Shown here in pieces: positions 1 to 6,991 of a stretch of DNA of 9,817 nt. A program made the position numbers and the translations under genes. The DNA comes from UBA2979 sp963694535. Lineage in GTDB: Bacteria; Chloroflexota; Dehalococcoidia; UBA2979. Each line of letters begins with the position of its first letter. Position 1 is the stretch's first letter. The stretch is from assembly GCA_963694535.1 (NCBI GenBank), contig CAVODE010000066.1:1-9817 (forward strand), in the 5' to 3' direction. The notes under the pieces are model-generated. The model made no database searches. It worked only from the letters and a program-made list of their open reading frames with translations, and was not told where the DNA came from.

Positions 1-2
1 CA

Positions 3-2309
3 ACGGTCATCTCCGCTCTCGGACCTACCCCAGCATTCAGTGCGATTTCTGATGGAGGACGACTAGAGGTTCATATCAGTACGGCCGCCTACATCCTCGC
101 GTGTATCGGCGCACTAATAGCATTCCTGGCACTGATGGTGCCGGCCTGGCGAGCTACGCGCAATACAGTTGTGGAATATAAAAAGAGCCAAGCCAGACCA
201 AATAAACCACCCCTCTTTATTCGTTTATATCTAGACGTGGCATTTATTGTCGTCTTGGCTCTGGTATATTGGCGGGTTTCAAGAGAAGGAGATCTCTTGG
301 CTGAAAAATTCTTCGGTGGGCAACAAGAATTGGATCCACTGCTTTTAGCAACCCCTGCGGTATTTATGGTTACAGTCGGGGTAGTATTTCTTAGACTATT
401 TCCGCCGACGCTGCGTTTAATAAGTTGGCTTGTTGGCTGGACTCGATCGGTTGCTCTCCTTATTGGAATGAGGTCGTTAGTCCGAAATCCTGGCAACTAC
501 TCCAGACTAGTACTACTTCTGATGTTTGCGACCGGTGTAGGTATGTTTGGTGCAACATTCTCAGCCACCTTGGATCGATCGTATACAGAACGTGCACAGT
601 ACGCGGCAGGCAGTTCAGTACGCGCGGTCTTAAGTCTCGCAAACCAGGCTCCTGGAAGGGCCGCAGTCGAGAATATATTGAAGCAAAAACCCGTTGGTAA
701 CGCCACCCTAGCTCTGCGAACAAGAGCAACTCTCTGGACAACACGCGACAATCCGCGCGAAGTCGAGATACTAGGAGTCGATCCTAGTTCGTTTAGCTCG
801 ACTGCCTTCTTCCGAGATGATTTTGCAGATAGTTCGATTGAGGAAATAGTTCAAGATCTTGATAGCGACTCTGTGAGCCTTATCGGACCGAGTGTTCCCG
901 AGAATGCCCGTCAGATAGGACTCTGGTTAAAGTTTGATAATTTAGCCGGAAGAATAAACGTGAACACGGTTCTCGCGGATGACAATGGACGCCTCAATCA
1001 CTTCGCAATGGGGGCCGTAAGACCAGGTGACCCTGCTACTGAGGACTGGATGTTTTTTACCGCTGATATAACCAAACCGGCTGACAAATTCGGCAATGCT
1101 AAAGTTGCACCTTTGCCTTATAGCCTCCGCGGAGTGACATTTACTGCCTCGAGTCGGCTCACTGCGCAACAAGCAAATATCCGAATTGGCCCCCTCGTAT
1201 ACACTACGCTGGATACTCCACCGCCAGCTGAAGAGGGCACTGAAGATCTACCGGCCACTTCAAGCCGATTTAGTTGGACCTTTGGCCTAGACGGTGGGCC
1301 ACGAGGCATTGATGCATGGCCCGATGCAATAGTAATACATGACTTTATCGATGGTGATTTTTCTCCTCTCTCTGGCGCGCGATCTGCCTCCTCTGGAGAC
1401 TTCCTAACCATCGATGTTGATGCGCCTCAAGGCATCGAACGAACCACAACACTCAGTTGGGTTTCTGGAAATCAAACGCGAGGTTATTATCGAATTCATG
1501 GCTTGATGCTTGATACAATCACCACTGATCTCAAGATCTATTTAGATAGAAAAACCGTCGCAGATATGGATATCGAGATTGGTGACGTATTTGCAGTAAA
1601 CTCTTCTTCAAGGTGGACCCAAGGCAAACTTGCTGGGGTATTCGATTATTTCCCCACCTATATTCCAAACTCTAACACCGGTTTTGCAGTGGTGAACTCC
1701 CACAGGCTTCAATCGGCCATCAACATTGCTCTCCCCGACAACTCTGTGGGAAGTAACGAGCTGTGGTTCCGCTCGATGGACACGACAAATCCCGAGCAAT
1801 GGACTGAGGAGTTTCAGCATGAAAAACTTTTTGTTGCTGAAACTATCAGAACCGAACAGCAGGAAGATCCTTTAATAGCAGCTGGTTGGTCAGGTATATT
1901 GGCAATCAGTTTTGGTGCAGTCCTGTTGCTTTCTGCTATTGGATTCATGGTGTACTCCTACCTAAACGCACAACTCCGAGGTCTTGAATTTGCAATTATG
2001 AGGACTCTGGGCTTCTCGCGACCACAGGTGTTTAGTCTTGTTCTTTTTGAGCATCTCTTTGTGGTTCTGGCTGGTCTCGGTTTGGGTACAGCTGTTGGGT
2101 TATTCATAGGAAGATTTATGATGAGCTTTCTGGCAACCGACGAGATCGGAAATCCTGTGGTCCCTCCATTTATTTTAGAATTCTCGTGGACAGAAGTATT
2201 TCTTGTCTGGGGTATATTAAGTTTGGTGTTCATTCTAACGGTTGCGGCAGTAGTAACCCTCTACTTCCGCCTAGCCATTCACCGCGCATTACGAATTGGA
2301 GATGCTTAA
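3..2309 (+). CDS. FtsX/MacB-like ABC transporter permease, 5' end cut by window
   Basis: The reading frame is open from the first bases, so the start lies left of the window; 768 residues are visible. It is the membrane subunit of a type VII (MacB/LolCDE/FtsX-like) ABC system, a class that moves lipids, lipoproteins, peptides or drugs mechanically rather than as a classic importer. The fragment begins at the last helix of a first FtsX unit (about residues 26-47, followed by PAWRATRN). Further hydrophobic segments lie near 72-88 and 113-130, and another follows MRSLVRNPGNYSRLV (about 157-190). Next comes a large extracytoplasmic region (about 195-620), then a C-terminal FtsX domain with three helices and the typical stretch LRGLEFAIMRTLGFSRPQVF. 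Residues 305-402 look like a beta-rich jelly-roll insert. It overlaps the following ATPase gene by one base, which supports a shared transporter. The exported substrate cannot be read from the sequence. Confidence 0.9.
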   Translation, partial: TVISALGPTPAFSAISDGGRLEVHISTAAYILACIGALIAFLALMVPAWRATRNTVVEYKKSQARPNKPPLFIRLYLDVAFIVVLALVYWRVSREGDLLAEKFFGGQQELDPLLLATPAVFMVTVGVVFLRLFPPTLRLISWLVGWTRSVALLIGMRSLVRNPGNYSRLVLLLMFATGVGMFGATFSATLDRSYTERAQYAAGSSVRAVLSLANQAPGRAAVENILKQKPVGNATLALRTRATLWTTRDNPREVEILGVDPSSFSSTAFFRDDFADSSIEEIVQDLDSDSVSLIGPSVPENARQIGLWLKFDNLAGRINVNTVLADDNGRLNHFAMGAVRPGDPATEDWMFFTADITKPADKFGNAKVAPLPYSLRGVTFTASSRLTAQQANIRIGPLVYTTLDTPPPAEEGTEDLPATSSRFSWTFGLDGGPRGIDAWPDAIVIHDFIDGDFSPLSGARSASSGDFLTIDVDAPQGIERTTTLSWVSGNQTRGYYRIHGLMLDTITTDLKIYLDRKTVADMDIEIGDVFAVNSSSRWTQGKLAGVFDYFPTYIPNSNTGFAVVNSHRLQSAINIALPDNSVGSNELWFRSMDTTNPEQWTEEFQHEKLFVAETIRTEQQEDPLIAAGWSGILAISFGAVLLLSAIGFMVYSYLNAQLRGLEFAIMRTLGFSRPQVFSLVLFEHLFVVLAGLGLGTAVGLFIGRFMMSFLATDEIGNPVVPPFILEFSWTEVFLVWGILSLVFILTVAAVVTLYFRLAIHRALRIGDA
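2298..2301 (+). promoter_or_regulatory. Ribosome binding site deciding the start of the first ABC ATPase
   Basis: GGAG lies inside the last codons of the permease gene, seven bases before the ATG at 2309. That ATG forms TAATG with the permease stop codon. This picks 2309 over a GTG at 2186, which would add 41 residues with no family similarity. Confidence 0.75.
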
Positions 2310-3163
2310 TGACTGATGACTATATATTCGCTGAAGAGTTATTCAAGATATATAAAACTGACGATCTAGAAGTCGTTGCCCTACGTGGTCTCGATCTTCG
2401 TGTTGCGCATGGAGAGATGATGGCGATAGTGGGTGCGTCGGGATCAGGAAAGTCTACCTTCCTGAATATCCTTGCGGGCCTAGATACGCCGTCAGCTGGC
2501 AGGATATCCGTGGGAAGTCGTGACTTACTAAGAATGAGTGACGACGATCTAGTAGATTACAGGCGACGTGAAGTTGGATTCATCTGGCAGCAGACAGGAC
2601 GCAACTTAATCCCCTATCTTTCAGCACAGCAAAATATTGAAGTGCCTATGATCCTTGAGGGTGTTAAGCACAAAATTGCTAAAGCACGGGCAAGAGAGCT
2701 TCTAGAGTCTGTCGGACTTGGCGACAAACATAAACGTAAACCCAATGAGCTATCTGGAGGCGAACAGCAGCGAGTGGCTATTGGAGTCGCGTTGGCGAAT
2801 CAACCCCCGCTTCTATTAGCTGATGAACCAACGGGAGAACTTGATAGCGCAACAGCAGATGAGGTTTTTGAAGTCCTCCACAGCATTAACCGTAACACCG
2901 GTGTTACGGTTGTAATCGTGACACACGATCGAGAAATCACGAGCCGAGTCGATCGTGTTGTCGCCATGAGAGATGGACGGGCAAGTACAGAACTCATTCG
3001 AAACTCCTCCACTGGTGGGACAGATTTCTCAGTCGACGAATTGGCTGTTGTCGATCGGAGTGGCCGCCTGCAAATTCCTCGAGAATACCTACACGATATC
3101 GGAATTAATCGTCGTGCCCGCATTGAGTTGGACGGTGAATCAGTCAAAATTACCGGTGAATAG
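2309..3163 (+). CDS. ABC transporter ATP-binding protein (LolD/MacB type) with C-terminal AbrB-like domain
   Basis: This 284-residue ATPase powers the neighbouring permease. All nucleotide-binding motifs are present: Walker A GASGSGKST at 42-50, Q-loop Q94 in GFIWQQ, signature LSGGEQQR at 148-155, Walker B LLLADE at 168-173 with catalytic E173, D-loop around 178-180 and switch H206. LolD-type ATPases are usually about 220-240 residues. Here about 38 extra residues (247-284) follow, with the pattern VVDRSGRLQIPREYL, then GI, then RARIEL and a final hydrophobic strand. That matches an AbrB/SpoVT swapped-hairpin half, a fold known from DNA-binding and toxin-antitoxin proteins. It may serve dimerisation or regulation; DNA binding is possible but unproven. 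The start at 2309 is set by stop-start overlap and a good Shine-Dalgarno site. The coding sequence contains a perfect 24-bp palindrome. Confidence 0.93.
   Translation: MTDDYIFAEELFKIYKTDDLEVVALRGLDLRVAHGEMMAIVGASGSGKSTFLNILAGLDTPSAGRISVGSRDLLRMSDDDLVDYRRREVGFIWQQTGRNLIPYLSAQQNIEVPMILEGVKHKIAKARARELLESVGLGDKHKRKPNELSGGEQQRVAIGVALANQPPLLLADEPTGELDSATADEVFEVLHSINRNTGVTVVIVTHDREITSRVDRVVAMRDGRASTELIRNSSTGGTDFSVDELAVVDRSGRLQIPREYLHDIGINRRARIELDGESVKITGE
2888..2911. repeat. Perfect 24-bp palindrome inside the first ATPase gene
   Basis: The half-site AACCGTAACACC is followed directly by its exact reverse complement with no spacer. It lies in the codons for residues NRNTGVTV, upstream of the H-loop. 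In RNA it could fold as a roughly 10-bp stem with a CCGG loop. In DNA it has the symmetry of a dimeric regulator's operator. Its role, if any, is unknown. Confidence 0.9.
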
Positions 3164-3173
3164 ATTTAATCCT

Positions 3174-3179
3174 AAAGGA
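3174..3179 (+). promoter_or_regulatory. Ribosome binding site of the second ABC ATPase
   Basis: AAAGGA lies eight bases before the ATG at 3188, in the 24-base gap after the first ATPase. Its presence supports independent initiation within the same transcript. Confidence 0.7.
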
Positions 3180-3187
3180 TCAGCATA

Positions 3188-4003
3188 ATGACAAATACCG
3201 AACACCAATTGAAACAAAACAACTTGATTACGGTAACGGATCTCACACGAAGATTTGATAGCGGCGGAACAGTTGTCACTGCTGTAAATTCAGTGAATCT
3301 CGAAGTTCCGGCTGGTCAATTCATTGCAATAGTTGGTAGGTCAGGATCAGGAAAAACCACACTCTTAAATATCATCGCTGGTCTTGACTCACCCGACGAG
3401 GGATCTGTTCTTATAGGTGACCAAGAAATCTCTCGCTTCTCCGACAAACAGAGCACGAAATTCAGACGGGAACAAATTGGATTTGTCTTCCAGTCATTTG
3501 GGCTTCTCCCTCTATTATCTGCGGCTGAAAATATCGATCTTGCTCTTCGGATTGCTGGCAGTGGGATACGAGCGCGGGGCAATCGGACGCGAGAGCTACT
3601 CGACCAGGTTGGCTTGACTCATCGAGCAGATCACCGACCTTATGAGTTATCCGGCGGTGAACAGCAACGTGTAGCGGTTGCTCGGGCTCTCGCAAACAAT
3701 GCTCCTCTCATTATTGCGGACGAGCCAACTGGAGAACTTGACTCAACAACGGGTGCCCAAATTTTTAGTCTACTTAGAGAAGTTGCAGACACCGGCGTGA
3801 CAATCGTTACCGCGACCCATGATCCCTTCGTAATGGAACACGTTGATCTAGTTCGAGAAATGGCAGATGGTGCCCTACTGCCATTGGGCGAGGGAATTGT
3901 ATCTTCAAGAATTGTTACAAAGCAGCAGTCTACCGAGCCGATCGAAAAAACGAGCACCATAGATCCATTTCTCCCACCGGCCGTGCCGCGTCGAAACCCG
4001 TGA
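3188..4003 (+). CDS. Second ABC transporter ATP-binding protein (LolD/MacB type)
   Basis: This 271-residue ATPase is a paralogue of the preceding gene, not a copy. Motifs: Walker A GRSGSGKTT at 50-58, Q-loop Q102 in GFVFQSFGLLP, signature LSGGEQQR at 154-161, Walker B LIIADE at 174-179 with catalytic E179, and H211 in ATHD. The domain is followed by a 30-40 residue tail that ends in a proline-rich stretch (DPFLPPAVPRRNP) and shows no recognisable fold; it lacks the AbrB-like tail of its neighbour. It sits 24 bases after the first ATPase and 22 bases before the next gene, so co-transcription is likely. Two unlike but fully catalytic ATPases beside one large permease suggest either a heterodimeric engine or a second permease gene upstream of the window. 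Confidence 0.92.
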   Translation: MTNTEHQLKQNNLITVTDLTRRFDSGGTVVTAVNSVNLEVPAGQFIAIVGRSGSGKTTLLNIIAGLDSPDEGSVLIGDQEISRFSDKQSTKFRREQIGFVFQSFGLLPLLSAAENIDLALRIAGSGIRARGNRTRELLDQVGLTHRADHRPYELSGGEQQRVAVARALANNAPLIIADEPTGELDSTTGAQIFSLLREVADTGVTIVTATHDPFVMEHVDLVREMADGALLPLGEGIVSSRIVTKQQSTEPIEKTSTIDPFLPPAVPRRNP

Positions 4004-4025
4004 TCACAAGAGAGCACCCAAAAAT

Positions 4026-4646
4026 ATGGTTGATCCATCTCTAGAACTTGACCGGTCTGTGATGCATATAATCGTTGCTGAGCTTCGACATGATCTGTCT
4101 ATTGGGGCCTTAGAATCTTTACAAACAAACGCCCGTACCTTACGACACGCACCTGCCGTGCATGACGTCAGCATTGGCACATCAGCAACTCATTTTGTTG
4201 TCAGTGCAGAGCTCCGTCTGTCAAAATCTCTTGAAGAATTTTCAGACTCTTCCAATCACATGGAATTTGTAGTTCACTCACTGGGCAAGCACATCACGGG
4301 TATGTGGAGTGTAGATTTTCAATTTGACGGGGAATTCCCAACTTCTAACAAACATTTCCCACAGGCCAAATCACTTACCGTCGTGGCAGTCAAAGGTGAG
4401 ACTCGGTTATTTGAATGGCAGATCACTCAGTGGTTCGAAGACCTTCGCATGGCGATACCCAACGGAATTATTGCGAGCGGGCACACGATAGAGGAACGGG
4501 ATCTCCACCGAGCCTGTGCGCTGATATTCCTGCCTAAAGAGACGCTGGAAGCTAGACAAATACTGTCTGAAATAATTGATAATCTTGGTATACCCATTGA
4601 CTCTCTAGAAATCGCGACCGTGTCAATCAGTCAATCAGCGTCATGA
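4026..4646 (+). CDS. Unknown protein with N-terminal Dabb-like (stress-responsive alpha/beta barrel) half
   Basis: The product has 206 residues, with no signal peptide and no membrane segment, so it is probably cytoplasmic. Residues about 13-104 follow the beta-alpha-beta-beta-alpha-beta order of Dabb dimeric ferredoxin-like barrels: strand MHIIVAEL, helix IGALESLQTNARTL, strands VHDVSIG and HFVVSAELR, helix LEEFSDSSNHMEFVVHSLGKH, strand WSVDFQF. The second half (about 113-202) can be read in the same order, so the protein may be two such units in tandem, but I recognise no named family there. It lies 22 bases after the second ATPase and looks like the last gene of the ABC operon. The start at 4026 has only a weak purine-rich site (AAGAGAG) upstream. 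The ATG at 4062 begins exactly at the domain and is an alternative. Its 3' end overlaps the convergent lipoprotein gene by 20 bases. Function unknown. Confidence 0.75.
   Translation: MVDPSLELDRSVMHIIVAELRHDLSIGALESLQTNARTLRHAPAVHDVSIGTSATHFVVSAELRLSKSLEEFSDSSNHMEFVVHSLGKHITGMWSVDFQFDGEFPTSNKHFPQAKSLTVVAVKGETRLFEWQITQWFEDLRMAIPNGIIASGHTIEERDLHRACALIFLPKETLEARQILSEIIDNLGIPIDSLEIATVSISQSAS
4623..4638. repeat. Tandem 8-bp direct repeat in overlapping gene ends
   Basis: TCAATCAG occurs twice back to back. It lies within the 3' overlap of two convergent genes: it encodes part of SISQS at the end of the plus-strand gene, and it supplies the TGA stop of the minus-strand lipoprotein gene. Confidence 0.85.
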
Positions 4647-5364
4647 CTGTAAGTCCATTATCCCATTTCAGCACTCGATGAGGCACGGATTGCTCAATCC
4701 AAGCAGATCGGGTTGCTCGCCCTGATCGAATGAGAACTCTCCACACTGGAATATCACCAAAGGGCATCTTCAAAACCTCCGCCTGTGGAACTGTAATGGT
4801 GACTAGTTGCCATTTTTCTTCAAAAGGATCGACCGTCAAGTAACTTGCTGCGTAGCCGACTTCTAACGGCAGTTGTCGCCAAAGCCAAAATGAGCTCGAG
4901 TTCGCATATATATCTAAATCTGGTAATTTCTTAGTTTTGACTATGCTTGAATCAGCCAAATTATTTATCTTTTCAAGTACGCGCTTTTCTCCAGCAATTT
5001 GAACGATTTCCCAACTATAAGAAATCGATTGAATTTCAAGTGCTGTTACTTTTTTTACGTTTCTAATGCCTCCTACGGCTGAAAAGTCAGCTGCGGAGAC
5101 CTTGGTCATAATTATGTCGCCGGCATCGCTATTATCCGCTCGAGTGTATCGCTCCTCCAACATAATTAGGGAAGAGTCCACAGAATCAATCTCAGATTGA
5201 AAAATACCAAGTCCAATCTGCTCGCCGACGTCATTAGTCAACTCATAGCGTAATTTCTCTGGAAGTGGTATTTCATAAACCCGAGTCAATGGTTCATCAG
5301 AGGTTTGACTGATGTTTGCTCCTGAACAGCCGAGAATCGTAAACAGCAAAAAAATTCCAAACAT
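4627..5364 (-). CDS. Putative lipoprotein, unknown function
   Basis: From the first ATG (5364) the product has 245 residues and begins with a hydrophobic stretch ending in a lipobox-like ILGC (C13), followed by SGANIS. It is therefore probably lipidated and anchored on the outer face of the membrane. The mature part is hydrophilic and looks mixed alpha/beta, with alternating strand-like stretches such as WQLVTITVP and VWRVLIRSG near the C-terminus. I recognise no family. From this ATG the n-region has no positive charge. In frame upstream lie codons for LRKCRFLGN, which would be an ideal n-region, starting at an ATA that overlaps the stop of the preceding gene (TAATA) with a strong GGAGAG eight bases before it. 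The true start may therefore be 5394, giving 255 residues. It is the last gene of the minus-strand run, 29 bases after the threonine aldolase, and converges on the ABC operon. Confidence 0.72.
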   Translation of the reverse strand: MFGIFLLFTILGCSGANISQTSDEPLTRVYEIPLPEKLRYELTNDVGEQIGLGIFQSEIDSVDSSLIMLEERYTRADNSDAGDIIMTKVSAADFSAVGGIRNVKKVTALEIQSISYSWEIVQIAGEKRVLEKINNLADSSIVKTKKLPDLDIYANSSSFWLWRQLPLEVGYAASYLTVDPFEEKWQLVTITVPQAEVLKMPFGDIPVWRVLIRSGRATRSAWIEQSVPHRVLKWDNGLTVMTLID

Positions 5365-5393
5365 ATTCCCTAGAAATCGACATTTTCTGAGTA

Positions 5394-6440
5394 TTATGAT
5401 GACTCTCCCTCCATATCATGCAAAACTTGCCCGATCAACTTCGCAGCCTTCTCAATATCGGCCGTGGATACGTCCAAATGGCAAACCATTCGAATTCTCT
5501 GTTTACTCGTCCCAGAACATCGGACACCGTGGTCACTAAGTCTCGAGCGGAAAATATCGCCGTTAAATTGTGAATCGAGTTCAAAAAACACTAAATTTGT
5601 GTCACATCCGGCCGGATCTAATATGACACCGGGCAATCCGTCAATACACCGTCGCAGGAGTTGTGCGTTTTCATGATCTTCGGCCAAGCGATCGAAATTA
5701 TGGGTAAGAGCATAATGTGCTCCTTCTGCAATCACTCCACTTTGGCGCATTGCGCCACCTACGAGGCGGCGATTGTGACGAGCCTCCTTTATAAAATCTT
5801 TGGTTCCGCACAAAACTGAGCCCACTGGGGCGCCCAATCCCTTAGAGAAACAAAATGAGACCGAATCAGCACCCTCCACTAGCGACGCAACATCGGTTTC
5901 TAGGGCCACTGCAGCATTCGCAATCCGTGCTCCATCAATGTGCAATTGAATTCCGCGTTCACGGGCGAGAGTGCTAATTTCTGTAATTTCACTCTTAGGG
6001 ATCGCACTACCTCCACAACGGTTGTGTGTGTTCTCAAGACATATGACCTTGGTAGTTGGCCAGTCGCTTCTGCACGCTTCACTTATATCAAGCGGATTAA
6101 TCCGGCCGCGAAAGTCATTATCGACTGTACGGACTGAGAATCCTCCGAGCACGAAAGCGCCCATACCTTCGTGATTATTGATGTGAGACTCACTCCCAGT
6201 AATTACTTCATCACCGCGTTGGCAATGGGTGAGCAATGCAACAAGATTCGACATCGTACCGGAGGGGACATATAACGCTGCCTCCTTACCCGTAAATTCT
6301 GCAGCGACTGACTCAAGTTTATTAACTGAAGGATCTTCACCCGAATGATCATCGCCCACCTCAGCAGCTTGAATCGCAAGCCGCATATTATGAGAAGGTC
6401 TAGTGACTGTGTCGGAACGTAAATCAATTATATTGTTCAT
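5394..6440 (-). CDS. ltaE: Low-specificity L-threonine aldolase
   Basis: This PLP enzyme of the aspartate aminotransferase fold cleaves L-threonine (or L-allo-threonine) to glycine and acetaldehyde in the cytoplasm; related beta-hydroxy amino acids are often accepted. Counting from the ATG at 6440, the 348 residues show the family's opening DLRSDTVTRP (6-15), the cofactor phosphate-binding SGTMSN (60-65), H86 in SESHI for cofactor stacking, ENTHNRCGG (136-144), HIDGARIANA with D169 and R172, and the Schiff-base lysine K200 in SKGLGAPVGS. Length is normal for the family. A TTG at 6452 would add four residues (MIEK). Neither start has a clear Shine-Dalgarno site, and the ATG is preferred because family members begin close to this point. 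It lies about 56 bases after the upstream unknown gene and 29 bases before the lipoprotein gene, all in one direction. Confidence 0.93.
   Translation of the reverse strand: MNNIIDLRSDTVTRPSHNMRLAIQAAEVGDDHSGEDPSVNKLESVAAEFTGKEAALYVPSGTMSNLVALLTHCQRGDEVITGSESHINNHEGMGAFVLGGFSVRTVDNDFRGRINPLDISEACRSDWPTTKVICLENTHNRCGGSAIPKSEITEISTLARERGIQLHIDGARIANAAVALETDVASLVEGADSVSFCFSKGLGAPVGSVLCGTKDFIKEARHNRRLVGGAMRQSGVIAEGAHYALTHNFDRLAEDHENAQLLRRCIDGLPGVILDPAGCDTNLVFFELDSQFNGDIFRSRLSDHGVRCSGTSKQRIRMVCHLDVSTADIEKAAKLIGQVLHDMEGESS
5403..5412 (-). promoter_or_regulatory. Shine-Dalgarno-like purine run before the lipoprotein gene
   Basis: On the minus strand GGAGGGAGAG lies in the last codons of the threonine aldolase gene (MEGESS). 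Its end is eight bases before an in-frame ATA (5394-5392) but 38 bases before the first ATG (5364). This geometry favours initiation at or near the stop codon of the upstream gene. The ATG itself has only AGGG at three bases, which is too close to be typical. Confidence 0.4.
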
Positions 6441-6496
6441 TTTTTCAATCAAGGTATTAATCCAAAAATATTATCAGAAGATGGACAAGAGATCCC

Positions 6497-6982
6497 TTAT
6501 CCGTCTCGTTCCCAAAGTGTTTCATAGCCGATATCTCCTCGAATAATCGCAGCTAGTTCGAGCACCTCCAGACGCTCAATTTCAGTCTGGAGGTCTAGTA
6601 TCAATTGTGTTGCCGAATCACCGGCAACTTTGATAATTCGAGAGCTGATCTCTTGCCAGAGCCCAAGTCTTTGCATTTCATTAAACGAGCGAGGCCACGG
6701 CACGACCATAATTCTCTCCGGCAGGGCAACTTCGGGTCGAATTTGTCTAAGCTCGGTGTAGCGCTCTTCCGCGGAAGAAACGGGACCTACCATTCGTACA
6801 AGCGGCTGGTCATCTTCACCGAGTCTCATATCTAACAGTAAGCGCTCTTCAAAATTTTGAAAACGAACAATCAACACCTCTTCCTGTGCAATTGCATCTG
6901 TCAGCTCGCTTAAATTCAATCCATCAAGGTCTTCACTCATAGTACATACAATTCTCGTCTGATTCGTCTTCGACGGCAACAT
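6497..6982 (-). CDS. Conserved-looking protein of unknown function in the CcdA-like operon
   Basis: The product has 161 residues, acidic and soluble-looking, with no signal peptide or membrane segment. After a variable N-terminus it has a strand-rich start (EEVLIVRFQNFEERLLLDMRL), then a motif-like central part (RIMVVPWPRSFNEMQRLGLW) and a C-terminal helix (about 125-145, LILDLQTEIERLEVLELAAI). I do not recognise a family. The first ATG (6982) is nine bases after the stop of the CcdA-like gene and would be translated by coupling; an internal ATG at 6940 (MSEDLDGLN) is an equally plausible start. Neither has a convincing Shine-Dalgarno site. The only cysteine lies before the second ATG, so it is not an obvious thiol partner of its neighbour. 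Confidence 0.75.
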   Translation of the reverse strand: MLPSKTNQTRIVCTMSEDLDGLNLSELTDAIAQEEVLIVRFQNFEERLLLDMRLGEDDQPLVRMVGPVSSAEERYTELRQIRPEVALPERIMVVPWPRSFNEMQRLGLWQEISSRIIKVAGDSATQLILDLQTEIERLEVLELAAIIRGDIGYETLWERDG

Positions 6983-6991
6983 GCTTAGTTA

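Noticed and set aside
89..496. Minus-strand open frame of 135 codons under the permease
   Set aside because: It is the antisense of a clearly coding membrane protein; low-complexity basic composition, no motif and no ribosome site.
2186..2308. Longer first ATPase starting at GTG 2186
   Set aside because: The extra 41 residues have no family similarity and are an out-of-frame reading of the permease end; the ATG at 2309 has TAATG overlap and a good ribosome site.
2800..3147. Minus-strand open frame under the first ATPase
   Set aside because: Antisense shadow rich in Ser/Arg/Thr, opposite conserved ATPase motifs.
3169..3180. Small hairpin ATCCT-AA-AGGAT covering the second ATPase's ribosome site
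   Set aside because: The loop is too tight and the stem too short to be a credible translational switch.
6441..6452. TTG start giving four more residues on threonine aldolase
   Set aside because: TTG is a weaker start and has no better ribosome site; family members begin near the ATG at 6440.
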